This document shows positions 11,002-23,477 of a stretch of DNA of 64,000 nucleotides, piece after piece (position 1 is the stretch's first letter; every line of letters starts with the position of its first letter). This stretch comes from Lentinus brumalis (taxonomy: Eukaryota > Basidiomycota > Agaricomycetes > Polyporales > Polyporaceae): the NCBI GenBank assembly GCA_001792895.1, contig MARA01000007.1:248001-312000 (forward strand), in the 5' to 3' direction. The translations under genes were made by a program, and so were the position numbers. Below the pieces are notes generated by a model. The model ran no database searches. It was not told where the DNA came from and worked only from the letters and a program-made list of their open reading frames with translations.

Positions 11002-14000
11002 ATGGCGATGTCTGCGTCTGTCTGGAGGCTGCTGCTCATCGGGCTCGTCTTTCACCTCGTCTACATCGGCACCGTCTTCGACTGCTACTTCACGAGTCCG
11101 GTCGTCCATGGCATGCAACAGCACTCCCTGGGGAACGGAGAGGCGAAGAGATTGGTATTAATAGTCGGTATGTCGTCAGCCTCGCTGGCAAGGACCGCGC
11201 TGACGATGTGCTAGGCGACGGGCTCCGTGCGGACCTCCTACTCGCGAAGAATGGGTTTCCTATGATCCCCGACGCACCAGAAGTCGTCGCACCTCATCTG
11301 CGCTCCATCATCGAGACAAGGGGCGCGTTTGGGATCTCGCATACGCATGTGCCCACGGAGAGCAGGCCAGGACACGTTGCGCTCATCGGTTCGTGGTCCA
11401 CTTCAGCATCTCGCAGGTCCGTTGACGCGGTGGGTAGGCGGGATGTACGAAGACGTGTCTGCTGTTACCAAGGTACGTCTGGCGTAGCGCGGTTGGCCGC
11501 TTCGCATGTATTGACAGCTCGCGGCAGGGCTGGAAGACGAACCCAGTGAGCTGCTCTTATGACGCTGCGCTTGACTGCGCTGGAACGTCGCTCAGGTAGA
11601 CTTCGACTCTGTGTTCAATCAGTCGAGCGCGACGTTCTCCTTCGGCTCTCCCGACATCCTCCCGATGTTTGCCAGAGGCGCGACACCAGGGAAGGTCGAG
11701 ATGTGGTGCTACGACGAGGACGAGGAAGACTTCACCAAAGGTACGTCGCCTGAAAGAACGCGCGGATGTTCAGCTGGTCAAATGGCCCCGCAGATGCTAC
11801 CGCTCTAGATGTCTGGGTGCTTGACCACCTCCGGACGCTCCTCCACAATGCTACATCAGACGCTGCGCTGGACGCACGTCTGCGCGGCGAGAAGACCGTC
11901 TTCTTCCTCCATCTACTCGGTCTGGACACCACAGGTCATTCCTACCGGCCCCATTCGAAGGTATGTTTTCTCTCCCGCATGACCGAGCATATGCCCTGAT
12001 ATGTGGCCAGGAATACATGGCGAATATCCAAGTCGTGGACGAGATCGTCAAGCAGACCGAGACCCTATTCAGCGAGTTCTACAGGGACGACGAGACCGCG
12101 TTCGTCTTCACCGCCGACCACGGCATGTCGAAGATCGGGAACCACGGAGACGGCGGTGAGGTCCGCGTTGCTCCCGTCGCAAGCCCCTTCCTCAGCTCAC
12201 ACTCCTGCAGACCCGGACAACACGCGCACACCGCTGATCGCATGGGGACGGGGCGTCCGTGGACCCCTACCGGACAGCACGCCCTCCTCGCACGACGCGT
12301 ACTCGGCGCCGTTTGGCTTGTCGCATTTGCTCCGTCGTGACATGGAGCAGGCGGACGTGGCTGCGCTCATGTCTGCGCTCATAGGCGTCAACTGGCCTAT
12401 TAACTCCGTCGGGGTACTCCCCGATGTCGATCCCACGAAGCCTGGATACCTGCTGGCGAAGGATGGCGAACGGACGCAAGCAGAAGCTGCGCTCGTGAAC
12501 GCCAAGGTACGCTTCTTAGTACTGCATGAGGACAACATTGGCTCAGACAATTGGCCAGGTTATCCTCGAGCACTACCGGGTCAAGCATGGTGCGTTCTGT
12601 TGACGTGGCCCATCTTGAGACCTCGCTCATCCGCGATGCCTAGTTGAGAAGAAGACACACTCGCTCTTCTATCGCCCATATGCATACTTCGCCCACGTTG
12701 AAGGCCCGGGAGAGCTTCCCGGGCGAACCCAGATTGCTGCTATCAACGAGTCGATTCAGAACAACAATTACTACCAGGCCCGTCTGCAGGCTAAGGAGCT
12801 GATCACGCACACTCTCGAAGGCCTCCGGTACCTCCAAACGTGAGCCTTCCGCACTCCTCCGCCTCGCGCACGAGAACTGACAGAACTCCAGTTACGACCG
12901 CACGCTGATCCGAGGCATCGTCATCGCCGCCTACCTCGGCTGGATCGCGTTCGGCGCCGTGTCCGTTCTCCTCCCCTCCGCCGACCACCTCAGCCAAAAC
13001 CAGACCCCAGTCCACATCGCAGCCACGTCTGCGTTGGCGGCGTTCTGGGCGCTATTCGCGAAGCAGCGCTCACCGTTGACGTTCTACGTTTATATTGTCT
13101 TCCCGTGCTACTTCTGGGACCAGGTCCTCGTCCGCGCCGGCAAGCCATTCCTGCAATACGTGCGGCGGGCGCGGCCTCGTACTGTCGCGGGGCCCGTATC
13201 ACGCGGGCTCCTCGTGGTGGGAGCGCTGCAGAGCATGGTTGTGAGTACCCCTCGTACGATCGCGCCGCGACCTACCCAGCTGAAGTACGTCTGTAGGCGG
13301 GATACACGCATCGGTCCATCTGGAGCGCGTGGTTTGTGATCATGGGTGTGCTATGGCCCCTGGTGGGTTGGCCAAGTCAGGCTCGGAAAGAGAACTGGCG
13401 ATTACTGCTCGCCTGGACTGCGTGCTGTCTCGGGACTGCGGTGTTCCCGCTGCTGAGCGTACACCAGGAAGAGAATTTGATTGGGATGTGAGTACATGGC
13501 ATCGCTCTGTGTGTTACTGTTACGCAGCTTGACGATGATGATAGCACTTCGGGGACCATCGTCATGTATGCGATAGGAATCCTCGGCATTCGATACTTGA
13601 AGTTCGCAGATGCTCAGCAAGAAGGCCTGTTTAGGACTGTCGTCTTCTTCCTGGTAAGCGAGTTTAATTTTCAACTCCGGCACGTAGCCTGACAATTCGC
13701 TTCCAGCTCAACAGCCTCGGCTGGAGCGTCATCCTGGTGAACTCCTTCGTCCGCGACCTCCGCGACAAGAAAGGTGTCTCTCCAGTTTTCCGCATCACCG
13801 GCTGGGCTCTCTTCCGTACGTCCCCGGGCCTCTCGGCGCCACTCTGAGCCCCAGCTGACTTCGGCATCACACATCTCGTAGTGAGCACGGCGGTCCTCCC
13901 GTTCGTCCTCCGCGTCGGGCGGGGCAACCCTCATGCACGCCTGCTGAGCTTCTTCCTCGGCTTCGGCGCGTGCTTTGTCTGGCTCGCCATAGCGGTCGAG

Positions 14001-14841
14001 GGTTTGTTCTATGTCGCGTACTCGCTGACGCTCTGCCTGTGGGTCGAGGTCGAGTCGGTCCTGCGCGCACATGCACTGCAGAGCTCGGAGAGGGAGAAGG
14101 GGAGGCGCACAAAAAGCAAGAAGGCAAACAGGACGCGAGCATGTACCGCCCGAGAGCGGATGACCTGCGGATCGCGGTGTTCTTCCTGTTCTTCGTGCAA
14201 GTCGCGTTCTTCGGGACTGGAAAGTGAGTAGTTGTGTCGCTATCCCCTGGGAATGTTCTGATTGAAGCCCTACAGCGTCGCATCGATATCGTACGTTCTT
14301 CATCTACTTCCTCAGGCTTTTCGCTAAACTAGAACAGCTCATTCTACCTGGAACCTGTATACCGACTCGTCCCAGTATTCAACCCCTTCCTCATGGCTGC
14401 GCTACTGGTAAGAGTCCCCGCTGCCGCCGGATTGCGTGCATCGCCTATCTGACAATCGTCATCCAGATATTCAAGATCGTCTCGCCATACATAATCCTCG
14501 CCATCACTTTCTCCATCCTCAACGCGCGCCTCGACCTCCCACCCTTCAGCCTCTTCCTCGTCGCGCTCACCCTTACCGACGGTATGTCCGGAGCCGCATC
14601 GAATGCTTGCCTCTCTTGACGCTGACTGTTGCTGTTGTCAATTTCACCAGTGATGACGATCACGTTCTTCCTGAATGTGACCGACACAGGCTCGTGGCTC
14701 GAGATCGGGCAGACTATCAGTTTCTTCTGCATCAGTTCGCTGCTGCTCGTCTGGTCTGCGGGCATCTGCGCCGTCGGCGAGGTCCTCATGGCTGGTCAGC
14801 CGCGCGGATATATATCCAAGGAGTCGCACATGGAGGAATAA
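11002..14841 (+). CDS. MCD4: GPI ethanolamine phosphate transferase 1 (MCD4/PIG-N)
   Basis: Adds phosphoethanolamine to the first mannose of GPI-anchor precursors in the ER; essential in yeast. Many short introns split about 960 codons. The N-terminus is an anchor helix followed by [13 protein letters not shown], the family signature. The lumenal alkaline-phosphatase-like domain contains [18 protein letters not shown] (nucleophile region), [14 protein letters not shown] and FTADHGMS metal-binding motifs. The C-terminal PigN domain is a long series of membrane helices and ends HMEE. The start follows from conservation immediately after the ATG at 11002. One oddity: between 14040 and 14160, in a hydrophilic loop, the frame must slip by one missing base (G4 at 14099-14102 or A5 at 14111-14115) to join [11 protein letters not shown] to [11 protein letters not shown]. 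No intron explains this. The upstream LINE leaves only 132 bp of native promoter/leader. Confidence 0.92.
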
Positions 14842-15071
14842 GTGAGGCTTCGCTATGTTTTGCCACATCGATGCTGAGTGGGATAGAGATGTGGCGGCAT
14901 CATATCTCCAAGTCCACTGGACAGAACCCAGATCTACATACTTGCACTAATAAGATAGTGTGACAGCGTGAATAATAAATTGTGCAACTGGAAGGCTGAT
15001 ACTGTCGAGAAGTGTGTCTACCGGAAGCGGCCTCCATTCCAGTCTTCCTATGTACGTCCTACATACTATGA

Positions 15072-16537
15072 TCAGCTCGAACAGACCCACGACCCCTCAT
15101 ACCCCAACCCCCTTAGACACCGCACAAAGCTCTCCCCATCCGCCGCCGGAACCTCCGCTCCCTTCCGATACCGCAGCCCATCCAACGCCTGCACGACCGC
15201 GCTCTCGTGCAGGATCGCTGCCATCGCCGCACGCGCAGCATCGGGCAGCGGGACCCCCCGCAGCGCCGGATCGGGCGCGGCATGGAACTGCTCCTGCCAG
15301 TACTCGTCCGGACATAGGCGCTTTTCGAACGCGTTGAGAGTGTGGTCCTTGAACTTACGGTATTGTTCAGCTTCCGATGGCAGATTTGCCCCTCGGTATA
15401 CGACGACACGATAGCGATGCGGGACCTGGGGGTTGAAGAGTAAGTACGGTGCGTCAGTGCGATCACGAGTTACCAGCAGGCAGCCCTGGGACGTATTGCG
15501 GTAGGTCTGAAACAGGCGTGAAGAGCGTGCAGAGCATACTGGGCCCCGCCTGTTAGAAGGAAGGTGTTCTGCGGTATGTTCGCTTGGTCCTCGTCAACGA
15601 AGACGGGCGGGCACTCGTAGATGCGCTGGAACAGCTCAGCAGTGACCGCCAACGACCGTGTCTATACGAACCATAGCTGGATCAGTCAAATGCCATGCAA
15701 GTGTATCCGGAGCGCACCTTGGTTCGGTGCGCCTCGTCGACCGCCCCGAAGATGTGCACGGGGGCAAGTCTCGCGGCGAAGTTCGTGTCGTACCCCCTTT
15801 CGTCCGCCTGTCTGATAACGCACCAGTCTGGGTGGCCGGTCATGCAGCACCTGAAGTCGTCCCGCGAGAGGACCTAGAGAGAGGGAGGGAGTATTAAGCC
15901 TGGGGAGCAAGTACAGGAGGCGCAGGTCACGGTTATTCACGTTTGTCGTCGTCTGATCGACCGGGAACTCATAGTCATCCTCCCTATCTGGCATCCGCGA
16001 CCCAGTCTTAGCGACAACTAGGCTGTTCACGGTCAGCAATTAATCGGCATGGATCGACCAAGGTCAAGGTCAGAAAGACTCACAGGGCCATAGCGCATAC
16101 GCGATCCACACCACGCCGAGGTACGACAATCGCGCCGCCTGCACACCGTGCTCCGCCTCAGCGCCCACGAGGACGTCGGACGAGTCCTCGCGCGCGACAC
16201 AGACGCACACTGCGGCGCTGATGTACCGGTTCGCGGACGCCATGCCCAGCTCGTCCGTCACTCGCAGCATAGTCTCAAACAAGCCTTTGATGCTGAAATC
16301 CGGCGAGGGCCTCCCACGGGACATGCCCTTCCCCCGTGCGATGAGCCCGTCCAAACATGCCGGCCGGTTGAGCGCCGCATATTCTTCACGGTCGAGGACG
16401 TGTAGGTATTCCTGGGCACGGAGGAGGAGCGTCTCGTCGCCTATGTCAGCCGCGCACTCGAGCATTGCGTCGACCTTCCTGGTGATTGCCTCGTAAAAGT
16501 TGCTCGACTGGACGAACGGCGACGGCGACTTCAACAT
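15072..16537 (-). CDS. HNH-type protein of the basidiomycete family
   Basis: The N-terminal region starts at the ATG at 16537 and is alpha-helical; exon 1 ends at 16084 with a phase-1 GTGAGT intron. Exon 2 carries FVAKTGSRMPDRED. Exon 3 carries RDDFRCCMTGHPDW and, about 25 residues later, APVHIFG. The RD-x-RCxxTG core with a following HIF is what these fungal HNH_2-type proteins show; the first half of a classical HNH pair is preserved. The C-terminal exon ends at 15072. The donor of the last intron is not resolved, because the frames of the last two exons do not join cleanly. Nuclease activity is not established for this family. A truncated paralogue lies at 62127 with the same first intron position. 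Confidence 0.65.
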
Positions 16538-17122
16538 TGAGGGGAGATGCAGGAGGAGAGCCTGAGGGATCAGAGCAGAAGTCAGACATGGTGCGGTGGC
16601 GAGCAATTTGGTAGAGGTTGCACCTTTATGCCACTCGTCGACCCCGACATTGCGGCCCTGCTGCTGGCCTGGAATGCAACGGCTCCACATTGTCAGTTCG
16701 CATTGAGAAACAGGAAGCAAATTCCGCGACGCAATCCAATTGGTGGACACCGCAGCTGGGACGAACTTGCATACCAGCCGGCCTGCCCCCTGATGGTGTC
16801 CACGGAGGTCCAGCCGGTATTCCAGTTCTTCTGGTCTGTGTAGCCTAGACATACGCGTGGAGTGGTACTCGCCGCGGTAGTAGCGAGGGGAAGAAGTCCA
16901 CCAGCAGGACGAGCTGGACGACGAACGACGAGGCACAGCATAGATAGCGATGGGGACCGCGCGCATCTAGATTACTCTACAACAGAATACTTAGCACGGA
17001 TCTACCCTGACAGTCCGGTCAACGGCGCTCGATACGGCGAAGCGTCCTATAAGATGTGCTGTCCGATCCGAGGTACATGGTATCGAGTCTCCGCGCCTGG
17101 AGGATGACTCTGCGTTAGCTGC
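16538..17122. other. Intergenic, no gene seen
   Basis: This is the interval between the start of the minus-strand HNH-type gene and the 3' end of the minus-strand carrier gene. It should contain the HNH gene promoter. Open frames here are short and carry no recognisable motif. Confidence 0.5.
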
Positions 17123-18761
17123 TCAGACGTACGGCGGGCCGAGCGCTACAAGCAAGTTGGTCAGTCGTGCACGTTGAGATATTACAAGCGCGGATTACGA
17201 GGAGACGGGCGTACCTTGGCGGAAGACGTTGAGGGTGAACTCGACGACAAGCAGGAGGACACCGCCTCCGGGCGCGAGTCGGAGCACCTTTGGCACGAAG
17301 CCCTTGTACAACGCCGCAGGGCCCTCTTCCCGGAAGATAGTGACCAGACTGTTTGCGAAGGAGGAAAATGTCAGTTCGAGTCAGAGGATCAGGACAGAAG
17401 GGCTTACGCAGGGTACGTCCAGTTGTACTTCGGAACGACGCCGGGGACCTTGCTCGCGCCCTGTATGCGCGACTTTACGACGTCAAACCTGAAGAATCAT
17501 CGTAAGACAGTCATGCGTGGACCCTACGGTAATCCGGGACGCACGGTGTGTTGATGGCAGTTCCTACGAGGCCGCCAACTGTACCAGCGGCGAGATCGTT
17601 CAACAACCGGGCTTTGTTAGTCTGATATAAACCGCCGCTCGGTCATTGGCCCATGCACGAATAAAACAGAGGCAGAGAACTCACCTCGGGCTTAGGCAGT
17701 AATGCCCGAACCTGGAAGATGCAACCAAAGTAACCTCCGTTCCACCATAAATGCCTGTGTTACAAGCATGAGCGTGCGCCAGCGACGACACCAACCCAGG
17801 GCTTACCTCCACATGGTCGCCTCCATACCCGCATACAGACCTGGGTGCGTGATTCAGACGCATATAGCGAGGTAAGCTTGAGACGAGACGTACCAAGCAG
17901 ACCATCATTCCTGATCACCTTTCTGACGACATCCATAGGTCCAGCGAACGTACTAGACTTATCTTGCAGCCTGAAGTGAGGTGAGCGGTACTGTTCATGC
18001 TACAGTCCGCGAGTACGCACTTGATTTTGACGAGCTCAAACGGCACCACGACGAAGCTCTCAGTTGCACCGGCGGCGCAGCCAGTCGCGATCGCGATATT
18101 TTGCGTCATTTTCTTCTCGCCAGTCAGGGTGAGGAACTGCTTGCCCCAGAAGTCATTGGCGGCGCTATGGGCGCAAGGTATTCACATACAGCTCATACAG
18201 CCGCGAACGGAATGGGGACATACAACTTGGTCGCACGCTTCGGTGCCTCCATCAGCAGCGGCGGTACGAGACCGCGGTAGAGTCGGCCGAACCTGCATGA
18301 TGCGGGGATGTGAGGACGAAGTGTAGCGATTGCGGCGTTAGCGGCGGACGCACCCCTCCTCCTTGATGATGGTCCGGAAGCTCCCTAGCACACCCTGCTG
18401 AGACCTCCCTCTCTCGAGCTGCATACGCGTCTTGACCTGGTACGCTCAGAACCCTATGCGCATGAAGAGGCGTTCGGCCGACGTGCGAAGCGAGGAACTC
18501 ACGACATCTGTGTTCCCCCGTCAGGTGTGCTTGTATGCGCCTCGGAAGGATGCAACTTACCGAGAGGATAGAATGTGAGGATCTCAGAGATGCCAGCGAT
18601 GGCTCCGGCCGCGAAGTTCGCGACGAATGGCAGGGCTAGAGAGTTGAACAGCGTTGAGTATCCCAGGGTTCGGGCGTCCGGGCATGCGAGTGCGAGGTAA
18701 GCACCAAGCGCATACAGCGAGGTCTGCGGCACTCACGCTTTCTCTGGGGCGCGTCGGACAT
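17123..18761 (-). CDS. ODC1: Mitochondrial 2-oxodicarboxylate carrier (ODC-type)
   Basis: An inner-membrane solute carrier exchanging 2-oxoglutarate/2-oxoadipate, linked to lysine and glutamate metabolism. The coding sequence starts MSDAPQRK at 18761, is split by many short introns, and ends GPPYV at 17123. The three tandem carrier repeats are visible through their PX[DE]XX[KR] signatures: FYPLDVVKTRM, VPFELVKIK, and a third in the penultimate exons. APKRATK, GPMDVVRK, MWRHLWWNGGYFG and GFVPKVLRLAPGG match yeast Odc1/Odc2 much better than other carriers. It is divergent from SRP9, and the two starts share a promoter region of about 230 bp. The numbering of ODC1 versus ODC2 is by family only. 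Confidence 0.85.
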
Positions 18762-18991
18762 GGTGGTAGAAGACAAGGAGCTCGAGGGTGACTCGGACGA
18801 GCGCGGTCGTGTGCGGGGCAATCCCAGATGGCGGCCGCCAAAAATATCGTGCTCATGACGCGGGGCCGCGGCCCTCGGGACGGCGCGCCCTGTCACGCGC
18901 ACGGGCGCGTCACAGCATAAGTGTCACCGTCACAGGCACCCGCATCGGGCGCAGGCGCAGGCGAGTCGTGCGCGGGTTGCCTGTGTCCGTC
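18762..18991. promoter_or_regulatory. Shared divergent promoter region, ODC carrier and SRP9
   Basis: A gap of 230 bp separates the divergent start codons of the carrier (minus) and SRP9 (plus). It is GC-rich and no obvious TATA box was seen, as expected for housekeeping genes. Bidirectional use is inferred from geometry only. Confidence 0.4.
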
Positions 18992-19488
18992 ATGGTCTAC
19001 ATCTCCTCCTGGCAGCAGTACCAGGAGGCGGCAGAGGCTCTCTATGAGAAGTCCCCCAACACCGTGAGTACGCTTCTCTGTCTCTGCATGCAGCGCTGAC
19101 GAGATCGGGCGTATCAGACACGATACTGCGTGAAGTGGAGGCAGTCGGCGGATGGCGCGGGGAAACTGGTCCTCAAAATCACGGACAACACAACAGTGCG
19201 TCCCAATAGTTCTCGTCAATATCCCCTTCACTGATCCCGCGTGGGGACTGTCAGTGCCTCAAGTTCAAGACACATTCCTCAGTGTTCTTGAACCGATTCG
19301 ATGCCCTGAACCTATCACTCATGCAGAAGATGCAGAACAGACGACCGACGCAGGCGTCGATTGCCCCTTCCACTTCCCAAGCACCCGTTGAGGCGGCGCG
19401 ACAGTCACCAGCACCGGGCGCTGCACCGACGCCAGCAGGTCCGGCTGGAGGAGGGGTGAAGAAGAAGAAGCCGAAGAAGAAAAAGTAG
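18992..19488 (+). CDS. SRP9: Signal recognition particle 9 kDa subunit
   Basis: Part of the SRP Alu domain, which pauses elongation while ribosomes are targeted to the ER. Three exons are clear: 18992-19063, 19118-19195 and 19255-19488, with GT..AG introns. The protein begins MVYISSWQQYQEAAEALYEK. It continues through TRYCVKWR and LVLKITDNTTCLKFKT, the core SRP9 beta-sheet, and SSVFLNRFDALN. A fungal C-terminal extension rich in Ala/Pro ends in a Lys cluster, GVKKKKPKKKK. The N-terminus and the W-x-x-Y pattern agree with SRP9, not SRP14. Confidence 0.88.
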
Positions 19489-20351
19489 ACGGCTGTTGGC
19501 AGGGAACGAGATTCGCTCAGGTCAGGACTATCTGCATGCTCTGCTTCACCACTGTTGTACAATTCTGGAGACGAATCAATCAAGCACCGACTCCTACTCG
19601 CTGTCCTCAGTTCGCATGCAACGGCGACGTCGGGTCATGTCGTCTCTGTGTCTGTTGGCAGCTTTGCGTGCGTGCGCCGTGCTTCGCTGGCGCGTGGTCG
19701 TAGATTGGACGCTGACTCAGATATCGTATGTTGTTCCAAGGAAACTACTGCAGTCATTGAACCGTGTCCAAACAATTCTGGCGTGGTCGAATCTCAATGT
19801 GCCCATATCGTTATGTGCTAATCGACGTACTTCGGGTGGCGACAAGGGCCGAACGATCTTGTTCGCGCACCCAATTTGCGAAGTTGCAGACGTTCTTAGA
19901 TCTCTTCAATCACTGGGTGGTCCACTAGGGGTTCCCTCCCTTTTGCCTTGTGCAATCCGCCATGATGGTGATCTCATCATGATCAAAGCTGAACAGCCCA
20001 AGCGGCAGCACCTGGTAGGTGAATTTGGTGTATTGGTATCCATGGTGTTATCCAAGGCTGGGCTTCTAGGCTAGGTCAGATGCGCGTCCGACTCGCAGAG
20101 AGCAGTCTCCTGGAAGACGTGGTCCGACTATCGTTAAGCCTCCCATCTTCTGGCTCGCATCACAAAGCGTCCTTTTCTTGTGATTTCAGCTCTGGTTAGT
20201 TTCCAGTGCGTCCCACGCGTACACAACACCACCAGTGATAGCATACCTGCGAGACCTGTAGATCCACCGAGGTACGCTGTCCAAGGCGTGTATCTGCACC
20301 CTCTTCTTGAACTCGTTTGACGTACATATATATATATATTCACCCCACACC
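19489..20351. other. No confident gene; weak ORF and TA repeat
   Basis: An open frame at 19496-20074 (+, 192 residues) begins 8 bp after the SRP9 stop. It has no recognisable domain and its codon pattern is not persuasive, so it is not called. A short TA dinucleotide run lies at about 20325-20340, just before the ATG at 20352, and could act as a TATA-like element. Confidence 0.35.
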
Positions 20352-20937
20352 ATGTCGTCGCCCCGCTCGTGCTCCCGGATCCCCGTCCTTTCCGTCGACC
20401 GCGTCACCACCTGGACCATACACAATGACATCTCATGCAATCGCAGTGGCACGCACGCGCTTACCAAAGGCCACCCCGATGCGACACATATCAGGACGCC
20501 TCAACAACATACTCAGATGAACAACTCTCCAGCGACATCCGTGCACCTGAACGGTTCGTGTAAAGATCTTCCTCTGCTCTCTGCTTCTTCCTAACGCCGT
20601 CGCCGAGGCCGTTGCCTTGCATGCTCTAGGACGGGGGATGGTGGCGGGCCCCCATGCGTTTCGGCGCGTCGGCGCCCAGAACACGATGGGAGGATGGGTC
20701 ACTTCGATTGAGCGTCCTCTGGCACTGGACGCCCCACTTGAGGACGCATCGTGGTGGACCCGTGCACTTCCCCAGGGGAAGGAGCGGCCGAAGGGCGTGA
20801 TTCTGACGTGCGTGTTTGCTGTCGGATATGCCAATGTACGTAACTTCGAAAGGTCACTTGCATCGTGGTGGACCACCGCGAGTAGTCTTGGCTGTGTTCT
20901 CCGGGCGCCGGGGAATCGGAGGTGGAAGCGGTACTGA
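20352..20937 (+). CDS. Hypothetical protein, uncertain
   Basis: A possible two-exon gene. The ATG at 20352 follows a TA-rich run, and the first exon would end near 20554. An intron of about 75 nt with a CTCTAG acceptor joins to a frame that continues to the stop at 20937, where the product ends RRWKRY. No family is recognised. The product contains two similar ASWWT segments, encoded by a short internal repeat (about 20745-20760 and 20860-20875). It might be a 5' part of the following REG1-like gene, but no splice path was resolved. Confidence 0.25.
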
Positions 20938-21035
20938 GGTTTATTTGGGCCATGGACTGCGTACGCCCCTACGGGGCTGCTAGGACTCTTACTCGCTCTC
21001 GGACGCTCCTACTTGCTTGCTTGCTTGCCGAATAG

Positions 21036-21796
21036 ATGACGCATCCTCCCGTGAACATACCAGGCCCCGCGGCCTCGACGGCACGGAGCTATTTCCCCCT
21101 CCTGCTCGTCTCCGTCCCTCATGGCACCTCCCTGGATGACTCGTGCATCGGTCTCCAGGCCGAGAATTCAGTCGACTACCTCTCCCACAATTGGAGGGAC
21201 GAGGACATGTGGCGTTCATGGCGCAGCACGACGCGTCAGAATAACATTCACAACGGCCTACGTCTCCAGAACGCGAGCTGGCGGGCGTGGTGGAAGTTGA
21301 TGAACGGGCTGAAGACCATTGACCCCGAGTTGATCAACTGGTACGCCCTTCCGCTTCTCTTACATGTCCGGAGTGTTTGACTAGACGTAGGATCAAGGAC
21401 TCGGATGTAACGTGGTTACATGGTCCCTTGCACATCGGTCACGATTGGAACCACTACTCCCAACGCAAGACGCAGATTCTCTTGCATCGCGAGGCGAGCA
21501 TCGATGCGCTTCCCGGACCACATGGTACCAGCACGACCCCCTCGTATGTACCCAGGAAGTCCATCCTCAAATCGCGCCGCATGAAGCAGTTCCTCGCTAT
21601 CCCAGCGAATCCCTCCGTCCGGGAAGCAGGTGAGCGTGCCCAAACATGCCCGCCGTTGTTCCTGACTTACGCGCATGAAACGCACCCAGCAAACCGAGCC
21701 GCATATGACAGTCGCACATCCGCCTGCCTCCACGGGCCTCCTCGCACCCTAGCCACCACACTCTCGACCATCTCTTCGACTCGGCGTGACGCGTGA
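21036..21796 (+). CDS. REG1-like PP1 regulatory protein (DUF1752 type), short
   Basis: The family includes yeast Reg1, a regulatory subunit that directs PP1 (Glc7) in glucose repression. Strong matches to the family core are NSVDYLSHNW, EDMWRSWRS, LQNASWRAWWK, LKTIDPELINW, then after an intron IKDSDVTWLHGPLH and RKSILKSRRMKQFL. Family members usually continue for several hundred residues and carry a PP1-binding motif. Here the frame stops at 21796 after an unrecognisable tail, so the gene looks 3'-truncated or the remaining exons are degenerate. The ATG at 21036 is the first in frame, and an upstream exon is possible. Confidence 0.55.
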
Positions 21797-22207
21797 ATGA
21801 ATCCTAGGGTAGCAGGGGTGTATCAAGTCGAACAGGGTACAGGAGGACCGACAAGGGCGAGAAATGATTAGAGGTCGCTGCGGACGCGGCGGGCCCTCGT
21901 TGGGAATGAATTCTTTCTCCAAAGCACAGGGGGAAACAGATTGCAATCCCGGAACCGAAGACTAGCTTAACGTGATGGTGAAGACACGGCTGTTAATGCA
22001 CATGGAGGGTCCGGGTGAGAGCGAGATCGATCATTACAATTCTGTGAATGGCAGCATAGTTAGTAACGGAAACGAGAACGAGAACATATACTCGCGACAT
22101 ACTGACTATCTGCAGCTTCGCGCAGGTGAAGACTGATCGCACGTTATCATCTCAGTACACGCCGGCCTTGCGATTTACGACCTACCCCCTCCCTTCACCT
22201 CCTCCTT
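21797..22207. other. Intergenic, no gene seen
   Basis: No persuasive coding frame. The interval separates the REG1-like gene from the converging F-box-like gene. Confidence 0.5.
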
Positions 22208-23477
22208 TTACTGGCAGTCCAGCGCAAGTGAGATAGGTATCAGCTCTCGCAGTGTCGGCAGGTGCTCATACAGACGGGACTGCCAGTACCCTTCCGAAGG
22301 GTCCTCTGGAAGCCAAAAGCATACTGACTCGAGCTTGGAGAACTTCGAGGCGAGGAGGTCATCGAGCTCTTTCGACTCTAGTTCAGGCAGTAATCGTCCG
22401 TAGTCGGGGTGGATGCTCTCTATCCGGATGGTGAGGGTCCGAAGAGCGTCCGGTTGCGGGAGATACGCAAGGACGGGGATGACTGTTTGGGGTACCTGCG
22501 ACGGCGGACCCGACCCTCCGGATGGGCGATCGATATTGCAATTGGTATCGCATATCCAGATGTATAGCTCCTGCAACTTGGGAAAGGACTTCAGAAACGG
22601 GGCAAACGAAGCACCTTACGCCACGCATGAGATGAGTGCTCCCTGTGAGAGGTGATTGCCCCACTCACCAGGTTTGGATGGCCGTACGTAGTTTCTGGCA
22701 GGTTGAAGGGAGAGTTGTTCCACGGACGTGCCAAAGGCGCAATCAGGTAAGTGGTGATCTACGCTGTACCGCGGAAATCCCTGCAGTTCAAGAACCAATC
22801 AGTGAACGGTAGAAGAATTAGTGGACTGTGGATGTCATATTTACCGTCAACACGAGTGTCCTCAGTTGGGCGCACGACCACGGTCGTCGAAAGGCACTGA
22901 TACGACGTATTTCTGAGCTGTCGGTCACCTTCGGGAATGCCGATACGTGAATGCGCAACGTCCTGAGGTCCGGTAAGGACCAAATGAGCCGAAGTATTTC
23001 ATGCCACATCACCGTGTCAGCGACAATCGGAGGACAAATAGCCAGCTCCGTGATGGGGTATCTGGCTACGAGTGAATGGTGGCTGGGAGGATAGAACCAT
23101 TGCCGCTGATTGGGGAGGTGGTAATGCAGGGCTCTGAGGCTACGAAGCGACCTCACGAGCGTGTCGTGGACGAACGGGATGTATGTGTCTTCGTACCGGG
23201 GCTTGATAACCAGGTCGCGAACCATGTCGGCGAGCGACGGATTCTCGGTGATGGAGCGAATAAAGAGCGCGACTTGAGGAGGGTGGTAGAAGACAATGCG
23301 GTGATACAGGACCAGGCGTCCTCGAGGGAGCCATGCAGAGCAGATACGAGTGTACTTCGTACGCTCGCTAGGCGTGCCGCTCCTCCACCAACGATGGCGA
23401 TCCCACCAAAGGTAAGGGTCCATGACGAGGTCCATAACCATCTCGCAGAGCTCAATGGGAAGACGAGAGTTGTGCAT
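22208..23477 (-). CDS. F-box-like protein, copy 1
   Basis: Starts MHNSRLPIELCEMVMD at 23477, where the LPIELCE motif followed by CSAWLPRGR gives the usual basidiomycete F-box pattern (helix 1, then C-x-x-W). The remainder is a leucine-rich, beta/alpha-repeat-like domain (FIRSITENPSLADMVRDL, ELAICPP, LIWSLPDLRTLRIH). Three exons: after LRTLVLT an intron of about 65 nt leads to the GFPRYSVDHHLPDC exon, then a second intron leads to a final exon ending ALDCQ at 22208. An ATG 39 bp upstream is also in frame. It is paralogous to 26451-27882. F-box proteins usually select substrates for SCF ubiquitin ligases; the substrate is unknown. Confidence 0.7.

Noticed and set aside
19496..20074. 192-residue frame after SRP9
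   Set aside because: No domain, no splice logic, and overlapping frames are equally open.
20320..20345. TA microsatellite as a telomere or origin element
   Set aside because: Only about seven repeats, with nothing else to support either role.
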